Of a DNA stretch of 6,209 nt, positions 1 through 5,268 are shown one piece after another. The stretch comes from Saccharicrinis sp. UBA6048 (GTDB lineage: Bacteria > Bacteroidota > Bacteroidia > Bacteroidales > Marinilabiliaceae). The stretch is taken from positions 1 through 6,209 of the forward strand of contig DIYS01000273.1 in the NCBI GenBank assembly GCA_002429115.1, in the 5' to 3' direction. The stretch's first letter is position 1. Each line of letters starts with the position of its first letter. The notes below the pieces were generated by a model. That model saw only the letters and a list, made by a program, of their open reading frames with translations. It was not told where the DNA came from and ran no database searches. The position numbers and the translations under genes were made by a program.

Positions 1-6
1 ACTTAG

Positions 7-120
7 TCGGGGTACTCCTCCTTCAAAAAGGAGTGAGCCCCGATAGCTATCTGGGGGATGTAAATACCCTCCCCTCCTAAATTTTAGGAGGGGTGCCGAC
101 AGGTGGGGTGGTATATTTAT
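7..120. repeat. Palindromic intergenic repeat, intact copy (copy 1)
   Basis: The stretch is a chain of inverted repeats. TCGGGG (7-12) pairs with CCCCGA (38-43) around an inner hairpin CTCCTT/AAGGAG (18-23, 28-33). Next comes the palindrome GATAGCTATC (42-51) flanked by CCCC and GGGG. Then an 11-bp perfect inverted repeat, CCCCTCCTAAA/TTTAGGAGGGG (71-81, 83-93), leads into CCGACAG and a GTGGTATATTTAT tail. Positions 77-120 match the split copy at 2708-2733 plus 3023-3040 at 36 of 44 positions without gaps, which establishes a repeat family within this window. From memory, such CCCCTCC/GGAGGGG and CCCGATAGCTATCGGG palindromes recur in Bacteroidota intergenic DNA. It lies beyond the 3' end of the minus-strand PLP enzyme gene, where the strong hairpin might also slow transcription; that role is inferred. 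The left boundary may lie outside the window. Confidence 0.75.
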
Positions 121-178
121 ATTTTAAGTGCGTTCACCCTGATTGAAACATTGAATTGTAAGATTAAGTATGGTATGC

Positions 179-1144
179 TTAATTCGTCAAATGTCCAAAC
201 CCTTTTTCCTTTAACCATGCCGGATTAAAGATTTTGCTCAGATATTTAAAACCGCTATCGGGTAGTACAGTTACAATCTTTGCAGGGCCTTCCATTCGCT
301 TTGCAACTTCCAGAGCCGCCCAAACATTACCTCCGCTTGAACCACCTACCATCAGGCCTTCCTCACGGGCAAGTCGTTGTACCATAGCAATGGCTTTCTC
401 ATCATCAAATTCAATGGCTTCGTCGACAAGGTCAAAGTCCATAGTTGCACAGATTTTTGTCTTACCCGCTCCCTCTACATGAAACGACTCTATATAAGAC
501 AAATAATCCTCTTTGCCCTCGAAATAAGGTTTGTAAACAGACCCCTTAGGATCTGCAAGGATCACTTTTACATTCGAATCGTTTTCTTTTAATCGTTTTG
601 CAACACCTGAAATGGTTCCGCCTGTTGATGCTGAAGCCACAAAGGCATCGATCTTCCCATCCATTTGATCCCAGATTTCTTTACCTAAAGTCATGTAATG
701 GGCTTCCGGATTATTAAGGTTGTTGTATTGATCAACGTGATAGTAGTCCGGACTTTCGGCTGCTTTAAGGGCAGGGAATTTTCCGTATGTCAGCTCAGGT
801 TTGACAATAACTTCAGCGCCGTATGATTTTATTATTGCGATCTTTTCTTCACTACATTTATCAGGAACAAAAATAATTGATTTCAATCCCATACTGGATG
901 CAATCATGGCAACGGAGGCACCTGTATTACCTGAACTTCCCTCAACAAGCGTTGTATTCTTATTGATTTTACCTTCTTCAATACCTTTTTGAATCATATA
1001 AGCAATAATTCGGTCTTTTGTACTTCCGGTAGGATTCATGAATTCCAGTTTGGCATATATCTCCACTCCTGGTTTTGGATCAAGTGTCTTTAAATGCACC
1101 ATATTGGTGTTTCCGATCAAATCCAATGCTTCAATTTTTGACAT
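179..1144 (-). CDS. PLP-dependent cystathionine beta-synthase / cysteine synthase family enzyme
   Basis: This is a 321-residue fold-type II PLP enzyme of the OASS/CBS family, presumably cytoplasmic, making cystathionine or cysteine by beta-replacement on serine or an activated serine. Visible motifs are NPTGSTKDR with the Schiff-base lysine K43, the substrate loop SSGNTG (70-75, serine where TSGNTG is usual), the PLP-phosphate loop STGGT (173-177), and PDS (295-297) near the cofactor nitrogen. The stretches DQYNNLNNPEAHY, DGKIDAFVAS, ADPKGS, VEGAG and LPDSGFKYLSK resemble eukaryotic CBS more than CysK/CysM. There is no N-terminal heme region and no C-terminal CBS-domain pair, so it is a catalytic core only. 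Start choice: the frame opens at a TTG at 1159, but ATG at 1144 has GGAAAG seven bases upstream and leaves room for the candidate promoter. No transsulfuration partner (gamma-lyase) lies nearby. Family is certain; CBS versus cysteine synthase activity is not. Confidence 0.93.
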   Translation of the reverse strand: MSKIEALDLIGNTNMVHLKTLDPKPGVEIYAKLEFMNPTGSTKDRIIAYMIQKGIEEGKINKNTTLVEGSSGNTGASVAMIASSMGLKSIIFVPDKCSEEKIAIIKSYGAEVIVKPELTYGKFPALKAAESPDYYHVDQYNNLNNPEAHYMTLGKEIWDQMDGKIDAFVASASTGGTISGVAKRLKENDSNVKVILADPKGSVYKPYFEGKEDYLSYIESFHVEGAGKTKICATMDFDLVDEAIEFDDEKAIAMVQRLAREEGLMVGGSSGGNVWAALEVAKRMEGPAKIVTVLPDSGFKYLSKIFNPAWLKEKGFGHLTN

Positions 1145-1174
1145 AACAGTACTTTCCAATTAAGTTATAATCCG

Positions 1175-1206
1175 TAAAAATAGCACTTACATCATAGTAA
1201 ACCAGA
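1175..1206 (-). promoter_or_regulatory. Candidate Bacteroidota-type promoter for the CBS-like gene
   Basis: On the minus strand the sequence reads TCTG (1206-1203), a 20-base spacer, then TATTTTTA (1182-1175), close to the Bacteroidota sigma-A consensus TTTG-N17-20-TAnnTTTG, with A in place of the last G. A start site a few bases downstream would give a leader of roughly 25 bases to the ATG at 1144 and under 10 bases to the alternative TTG at 1159, which favours the ATG. AT-rich intergenic DNA can match by chance. Confidence 0.3.
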
Positions 1207-1398
1207 ACTTATTAAAAAAAAACGATTGCCTGAATTTTACTTGGAAAGAACAACCATGATTAACCTGATGAGTTTTAAATTTCTGCAACATACACTCAAA
1301 CGCCGTTGTGTGGTAATATCATGTAAGGCTACAATATCAGGGAAATTGATTTTAAACATAACGAATACAAATTGCTGTGCAATTAGTATTTTGAGTTA
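1207..1398. other. AT-rich intergenic stretch, no gene seen
   Basis: Between the candidate promoter of the CBS-like gene and the structured repeat I see no convincing gene. A 66-codon plus-strand reading frame (1226-1426) starts here, but it has no recognisable motif, has no ribosome binding site and ends inside the inverted repeat, so I treat it as chance. The 11-mer GGCTACAATAT at 1327-1337 recurs at 1565-1575, on the other side of the repeat. Confidence 0.5.
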
Positions 1399-1504
1399 TC
1401 CACAGATGCGCACAGATTTTCACTGATTAATTAAAACCACTATGTGGTTTAATGTTTTCCGCAGGAAAATAAAAAATCTGTGTTAATCTGCGGTAACCTG
1501 TGGA
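1399..1504. repeat. Cloverleaf-like inverted repeat with CACAGAT/ATCTGTG heptamers
   Basis: The outer arms TCCACAG (1399-1405) and CTGTGGA (1498-1504) pair perfectly. After an asymmetric internal loop, CACAGATTTT (1411-1420) pairs with AAAATCTGTG (1473-1482) over 10 bp. The enclosed segment holds two further perfect hairpins: AAACCAC/GTGGTTT (1434-1440, 1444-1450, loop TAT) and TTTTCC/GGAAAA (1455-1460, 1464-1469, loop GCA). The heptamer CACAGAT appears at 1401 and 1411 on the left arm. ATCTGTG, ATCTGCG and CCTGTGG follow at 1476, 1486 and 1497 on the right, so the units are spaced by about one helical turn. From memory, CACAGATT/AATCTGTG repeats occur between genes in many bacterial genomes including Bacteroidota. 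No coding potential is evident. Whether it is a mobile REP-like element, a recombination site or an RNA structure cannot be decided from one copy. Confidence 0.7.
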
Positions 1505-1514
1505 CAGCTTTTAA

Positions 1515-1535
1515 GTTGCGCCGCAACCTTTTTTT
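1515..1535 (+). terminator. Terminator-shaped hairpin with T-tract
   Basis: GTTGC (1515-1519), loop GCC and GCAAC (1523-1527) form a 5-bp GC-rich stem followed closely by seven T (1529-1535), the shape of a plus-strand intrinsic terminator. No convincing plus-strand gene lies upstream, and the minus-strand permease transcript arriving from the right would meet an A-tract first and no U-tract afterwards. It may belong to a short transcript through the adjacent structured repeat, or have no function. Confidence 0.3.
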
Positions 1536-1685
1536 AATAGATGTTGCTTAAAGGCGAATTCCCTGGCTACAATATAACTTGATTGATTCTGATAAAACTA
1601 ATGACGATAAAGTTTTAGCCCCATTCATGATGGTACAGATGCCAAAATCAAAAAGGCTGTTAAGTTCCTTGCAGCTGGTGCTGAA
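1536..1685. other. Intergenic stretch beyond the permease gene, possible coding remnant
   Basis: No intact gene is visible. From 1611 the plus strand reads, in one open frame, residues such as HDGTDAKIKKAVKFL then AAGAELG, with codon choice resembling real genes. It has no start codon near its beginning and runs antisense into the permease gene. This could be the worn end of a lost gene or chance; I do not recognise the protein. Confidence 0.25.
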
Positions 1686-2561
1686 TTAGGAACTTTTCTT
1701 CGTAAGATAAACACCCAGCATTACAATAGTCATAAACAGCAGGTGATAAACCGATACCACTTCACCATCCAGCATGCCCCACATAATCGCGAATATAGGA
1801 ATCACATAGGTCACTGAAGAGGCAAATACGGTTGAAGTAAACTTGATCAAGGTATTCATCATCAACATAGCTGTAGCCGTACCAAGGATGCCTAACAAGG
1901 CAATGGCACCGAGGTGTATAAGCCAATCCGGATTTTGAGTAGCCGCCTTTATATCCGAACCAAAGAAAAAAGAAAGGGCAACAGGGCCAAGAAACATAAA
2001 GGACAAGGCCGTTATCTGCACACCGCTTAAATGAGTCAAATACGCTTTTACCACATTAATATTTACAGCATAACATATGGTTGCAATCACCACAAAGAAA
2101 GCGTAATTATTCAGGTTACTTAAGGAAATTTCCTGTCCGGAAACAATTAAGCCAAGAGCCCCAATTAAGCCCAAGCCAATACCTATAAACTGGCTTAAAC
2201 GACTTCGCATCCTGAAAAACACAACACTGATCACCAGTGTAAATACTGGTGTTAAAGAGTTGAGCATACCGGCCAAAGAACTGTCAATCTGTGTTTGTGC
2301 CTTAGTAAATAAAAAGGCAGGGATCAGATTGCCTACAAAGCCGGCTATGATTAAAGGAAGAATATCTTTGCGTTGAAGTGTTTTTAAATGACGCAGGGCT
2401 AATGGCAATAAAAACAGGAATGCGAACCCCATACGTAATGATGCCACCTGTATATTATCAAAACTCTTCAGGCCTATTTTCATCAGAATAAATGAACTCC
2501 CCCACACAAAGGCAAGTAATGCTAATACTGCAAACTGAAACCACTTTTTAGTCCAAGGCAT
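1686..2561 (-). CDS. EamA/DMT-superfamily permease (ten-helix metabolite transporter)
   Basis: This 291-residue inner-membrane protein is of usual length for EamA (DUF6) drug/metabolite transporters. About ten hydrophobic helices are readable, at roughly 9-29, 38-57, 67-86, 94-116, 123-141, 152-172, 182-200, 213-235, 240-262 and 268-286. They form the two tandem five-helix repeats of the family. Diagnostic features are WGSSFILMKIG in helix 1, LRMGFAF in helix 2 and SLTPVFTLV in helix 4, echoed in the second repeat by SSVTYVIPIFAIMWG followed by a conserved DGE (265-267). The C-terminus is short and basic (TKKSS). Relatives export amino acids or related metabolites, but sequence does not give the substrate. 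The ATG at 2561 begins a typical N-terminus. Upstream, CCTG and TAGCTTCG (2588-2581 on the minus strand) are a weak promoter candidate. The gene is separated from both neighbours by more than 500 bp, so it is probably monocistronic. Confidence 0.93.
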   Translation of the reverse strand: MPWTKKWFQFAVLALLAFVWGSSFILMKIGLKSFDNIQVASLRMGFAFLFLLPLALRHLKTLQRKDILPLIIAGFVGNLIPAFLFTKAQTQIDSSLAGMLNSLTPVFTLVISVVFFRMRSRLSQFIGIGLGLIGALGLIVSGQEISLSNLNNYAFFVVIATICYAVNINVVKAYLTHLSGVQITALSFMFLGPVALSFFFGSDIKAATQNPDWLIHLGAIALLGILGTATAMLMMNTLIKFTSTVFASSVTYVIPIFAIMWGMLDGEVVSVYHLLFMTIVMLGVYLTKKSS

Positions 2562-2645
2562 ACGATCTGTTTTAATGGTGCGAAGCTAAGGTTTTCTAAC
2601 AACAATCAGGCACAAGGATTCAGGGAAATCGCCATTAACCATTTT

Positions 2646-2733
2646 AACCACCTCCCCACTTCGTGGGACACCTACCCGTCCCCTTCCAGACTATATCTGG
2701 ACAAGCTCTGAATTTTAGGGAGTGTGCCGGCAG
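2646..2733. repeat. Palindromic intergenic repeat copy 2, left part of a split copy
   Basis: The segment opens with AACCACC (2646-2652), carries the hairpins CCCAC/GTGGG (2655-2659, 2663-2667, loop TTC) and CCAGA/TCTGG (2686-2690, 2696-2700), and ends in AATTTTAGGG and GTGCCGGCAG. Positions 2708-2733 align gap-free with 77-102 of copy 1 (21 of 26 identical). The expected continuation, GTGGTATATTTAT, is missing here and resumes at 3023 after a 282-bp insertion. Confidence 0.7.
2727..2733. repeat. Left 7-bp target-site duplication
   Basis: CCGGCAG here is repeated exactly at 3016-3022, directly outside the two ends of the inserted segment. In the uninterrupted copy 1 the same place (96-102) holds CCGACAG once only. 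Confidence 0.6.
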
Positions 2734-3015
2734 GCTATTGCCATTAACTTGAGATGTGAAAGGTTATGTGAGCTGCAAATCAAGGCGGGTTGGCCAGAGC
2801 AAGAGACCGGGCCTGTGCAGGCGTGAAGCATTCGAGGGGGCACTTGAGGCGGTTGTGTGTTGGCCGGAATCGAAGGGTGAAGCGGGATGAAGGATTCTCT
2901 TGGTCTAGCGTTTTTTGCCTACTTTTTTTGGCAATGCAAAAAAGTAGGTAGGGCTTGGGACAACGTCCCAATATTGAGGGATTCACAAAGCAATTTTTTA
3001 AGTTAAAGGCATTAC
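2734..3015. mobile_element. MITE-like non-autonomous insertion, 282 bp, no transposase
   Basis: The segment interrupts a repeat copy and is flanked by CCGGCAG duplications. Its ends are imperfect inverted repeats: TATTGCCATTAACTT (2736-2750) against TAATGCCTTTAACTT read inward on the other strand (3014-3000), 13 of 15 identical. The interior (about 2780-2910) is clearly more G-rich on the plus strand than neighbouring genes, and the right third has two strong hairpins. No transposase gene fits. A 68-codon minus-strand frame (2780-2986, GTG start) lies inside; its KPYLLFCIAKKSRQK-type text is a translation of the hairpin region and resembles short predicted proteins that, from memory, litter Bacteroidota annotations. 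I take it as non-coding. Mobilisation in trans by a transposase elsewhere in the genome is inferred. An alternative is two independently truncated repeat copies with unrelated DNA between. Confidence 0.6.
2918..2971. repeat. Two strong hairpins in the right part of the insertion
   Basis: CCTACTTTTTT (2918-2928) pairs perfectly over 11 bp with AAAAAAGTAGG (2938-2948), and GC/GC inside the loop can extend it. TTGGGAC (2955-2961) pairs with GTCCCAA (2965-2971) around the loop AAC. Neither is followed by a T-tract on either strand, so they are poor intrinsic terminators. They may be transposase recognition structures or parts of an RNA. Confidence 0.7.
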
Positions 3016-3040
3016 CCGGCAGACGGAGTGGTATATTTAT
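3016..3040. repeat. Palindromic intergenic repeat copy 2, right part, with second target duplication
   Basis: The second CCGGCAG (3016-3022) is followed by ACGGAGTGG and then TATATTTAT. Positions 3023-3040 match 103-120 of copy 1 at 15 of 18 positions and continue the alignment that breaks off at 2733. GGAGTGGT (3025-3032) is roughly the inverse of the ACCACCTCC at the left end of the same copy, so the ancestral repeat was itself an imperfect inverted repeat. Confidence 0.7.
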
Positions 3041-3079
3041 TCCTTAATGCAATTTCCTTTCACAAGGATTGAGTTAATC

Positions 3080-3109
3080 TCTGAATTATTCGTATTCTTC
3101 CTATCTTTA
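3080..3109 (+). promoter_or_regulatory. Candidate Bacteroidota-type promoter for the S9 peptidase
   Basis: TCTG (3080-3083), an 18-base spacer and TATCTTTA (3102-3109) approximate TTTG-N-TAnnTTTG with the final G replaced by A. The likely start site would leave a leader of about 20 bases before the ATG at 3136. The same TCTG/TAnnTTTA form is seen before the CBS-like gene. It lies about 40 bp to the right of the repeat and insertion, so these do not interrupt it. Confidence 0.35.
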
Positions 3110-3135
3110 TCTGCCAAATTAAAAAACAACTTAAC

Positions 3136-5187
3136 ATGTACATCAGACAACTACTTGCGATGGCAATTATGTTAGCTGCGTATACTATTAACGCGCAAAA
3201 CACATTACAGCCATCCGACCTGCTTAGTTTAAAATCAAGTCAGATTATTCAAATGCATCCTGAGGGCAATAAGGCCATATATGCGGTATATACACCGCGC
3301 ACACCAAATGAGGCTCCAGGTGGTTCGCATGTTGAATATATGCTTACAGACCTTGAAACGAATCAATCGAAACCATTATTTAGCGATGACTTCAAGGGCT
3401 ATTCACCACTATGGAGTGCAGATGGTAAACACCTGGCTTTTAAAATGAGAACAAAAGGCAAGTATCAGATATTTGTATTGCCCGAAAATGCCAGTACCCC
3501 CGTTCAGGTAACGGATGAAAGTAATGGCATTAAGGCATTTAAATGGAATCCGGATAACAAGGGTTTTGCCTATACTTCAACCATGCCATACTCTGAAAAA
3601 GAAAATGAGTTGAAAAAGCGTGGTTATGATTTTATCTACTTTGAAGAGAACATTAAGAATGATTTTCTGTCATTGGTTACATTTGATGAGAATTTTAAGC
3701 AAACATCAACAATACAAATCACTAAAGACAATAATGTTTGGGATTTTAACTTTGACCAGCAAGGAAAGCAACTGGCCTATGCTGCTACCGATTTAAAATT
3801 AATCGACCAAAAGTACATGTTTCGTAAGGTTCATATTTTCAACATAGCGAGTGGCAAAATCACGCGTGTGCTGGATAATGTTGGTAAACTGGGAAATTAC
3901 AGTTTTAGTCCTGATGGGCTCCACCTAAGTTATACTGGCGCTTTAAACCTGAATGACCATGCGGTTAGCCAGGTATATAAGGTTGATATTGCCAGTGGAG
4001 ACATTACCAATATGACGCCTGACAAATACAAGGGACATGTTAGCTGGAGCGCCTGGAAAAACAATAAAGAAATCGTTTACCTTGCGCATGAAGCGGTCTA
4101 TCCGAAATTATACACCGTATCGTTAAAAACCAATAAGCGTAAATTATTTCTAGATGCTGAGAAGAATGGTGTCATTTTTAGCACACCTCAGTATTCAAGC
4201 AGTTTTAAGTCATTCGTATTTAACGGAAGTACTCCAACGGATATATCCAATATTTATAAATGGGATGGCAAGAATGATTTATTTAAGATCACAGATATCA
4301 ATCCTGAATTGGCTCAAGAACAACTGGGTCAGCAGGAAGTGATTAATTATTCGGCTCGCGATGGTTTAAACATTGAAGGCTTATTGATGAAGCCTGTTGG
4401 ATATAAGGAAGGTGAGAAATATCCATTAATTCTATACGTTCATGGCGGACCTGAGTCACACCATTCTAACGGCTGGTTAAGCGGTTATTCCACTCCGGGA
4501 CAGGTAATGGCAGGCAAAGGCTACTTGGTGGCATACATCAACTACCGCGCAAGTACCGGTTATGGGGTTGATTTTGCCATGGAAGGATTTGAAGATCCGG
4601 CAGGTAAAGAATTTGATGATTTAGCCGATGCCATTGATTACCTTATTGAAAACCACGGAGCGGATCGTAATCGCGTAGGTATGGCTGGTGGCTCATACGG
4701 TGGTTATGCCTCTGCCTGGTTTGCCACTTATTATACCGATTATATTAAAGCGGCCGCTGTGTTTGTTGGCATTACCAATGTTGTAAGCAAGCGAGGAACT
4801 ACCGATATCCCATATGAGGAATTATATGTCCACAGCAATAATCCCTTAGAAGATATGTGGGAGCTAAACCTTAAGCGTAGTCCGGTGTACCACGCGCATA
4901 AAAGTAAAACTGCCACTTTAATCTATGGTGGTGATGCTGATCCTCGTATTCACCCATCGCAGAGCCTTGAGCTTTATCGCCGCATGAAGATGAATAATCA
5001 CCCGGCCGTTCGTCTGGTTCAGTACCCTGGTGAAGGACACGGTAACCGTAAGCAAGTAGGCCGTATCGATTTGCTTTATCGCCAGATTGCCTGGATGGAT
5101 TGGTATGTTAAAGAACTGAAACCATTTGATGGTCCTATGCCTCCGCTTGATATCAGTGACAAATACGGCTTAGACTGGGCATATTAA
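3136..5187 (+). CDS. Secreted S9 family peptidase (prolyl oligopeptidase / dipeptidyl-peptidase type)
   Basis: This is a 683-residue serine peptidase predicted to act in the periplasm or outside the cell, cutting short peptides, probably from the N-terminal side. A signal peptide (residues 1-20, hydrophobic LLAMAIMLAAY, probable cleavage INA|QN) precedes an N-terminal beta-propeller, with WD40/TolB-like repeats such as PLWSADGKHLAF (91-102), KWNPDNKGFAY, NFDQQGKQLAY and SFSPDGLHLSY (256-266). The alpha/beta-hydrolase domain starts near 400, with HGGP (436-439) before the oxyanion region. Its catalytic triad is S520 in GGSYGGY, D602 in GGDADPRIHP and H635 in PGEGHG; all three residues are present. 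Length equals that of typical S9 dipeptidyl or acylaminoacyl peptidases. The ATG at 3136 has an A-rich leader without Shine-Dalgarno site, and no earlier start gives a signal peptide. A terminator follows. The subfamily and cleavage preference cannot be read from motifs alone. Confidence 0.95.
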   Translation: MYIRQLLAMAIMLAAYTINAQNTLQPSDLLSLKSSQIIQMHPEGNKAIYAVYTPRTPNEAPGGSHVEYMLTDLETNQSKPLFSDDFKGYSPLWSADGKHLAFKMRTKGKYQIFVLPENASTPVQVTDESNGIKAFKWNPDNKGFAYTSTMPYSEKENELKKRGYDFIYFEENIKNDFLSLVTFDENFKQTSTIQITKDNNVWDFNFDQQGKQLAYAATDLKLIDQKYMFRKVHIFNIASGKITRVLDNVGKLGNYSFSPDGLHLSYTGALNLNDHAVSQVYKVDIASGDITNMTPDKYKGHVSWSAWKNNKEIVYLAHEAVYPKLYTVSLKTNKRKLFLDAEKNGVIFSTPQYSSSFKSFVFNGSTPTDISNIYKWDGKNDLFKITDINPELAQEQLGQQEVINYSARDGLNIEGLLMKPVGYKEGEKYPLILYVHGGPESHHSNGWLSGYSTPGQVMAGKGYLVAYINYRASTGYGVDFAMEGFEDPAGKEFDDLADAIDYLIENHGADRNRVGMAGGSYGGYASAWFATYYTDYIKAAAVFVGITNVVSKRGTTDIPYEELYVHSNNPLEDMWELNLKRSPVYHAHKSKTATLIYGGDADPRIHPSQSLELYRRMKMNNHPAVRLVQYPGEGHGNRKQVGRIDLLYRQIAWMDWYVKELKPFDGPMPPLDISDKYGLDWAY

Positions 5188-5196
5188 AACATCAAG

Positions 5197-5245
5197 TCAA
5201 CGGATGGATACAAAGTGACTATGAGCATTCATCCGTTGATCTTTT
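5197..5245 (+). terminator. Intrinsic terminator after the S9 peptidase
   Basis: TCAACGGATG (5197-5206) and CATCCGTTGA (5230-5239) form a perfect 10-bp stem, extendable inward by a G-T, an A-T and a T-A pair, with a loop of about 17 bases. CTTTTAT follows. It sits 9 bases beyond the stop codon and separates the peptidase from the oxidoreductase gene. The T-run is short, so termination may be partial and some read-through into the next gene is possible. Confidence 0.6.
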
Positions 5246-5268
5246 ATCACATTAGACAATAACTTCCT

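Noticed and set aside
1226..1426. 66-codon plus-strand reading frame
   Set aside because: No motif, no ribosome binding site, low-complexity AT-rich composition, and its end lies inside the palindromic repeat; best explained as chance.
1327..1575. Direct repeat GGCTACAATAT at 1327-1337 and 1565-1575 bracketing the cloverleaf-like element
   Set aside because: The copies lie 60 bp or more outside the element's arms and are AT-rich, so they do not look like a target-site duplication; chance is plausible in this amount of sequence.
2631..2639. GCCATTAAC resembling the terminal repeat of the insertion at 2740-2748
   Set aside because: Only nine bases match, with no partner inverted repeat or flanking duplication; not enough to call a second element end.
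2918..2948. The 11-bp hairpin as a rho-independent terminator for the permease or peptidase
   Set aside because: No T-tract follows on either strand, and it lies upstream of both flanking genes, not downstream.
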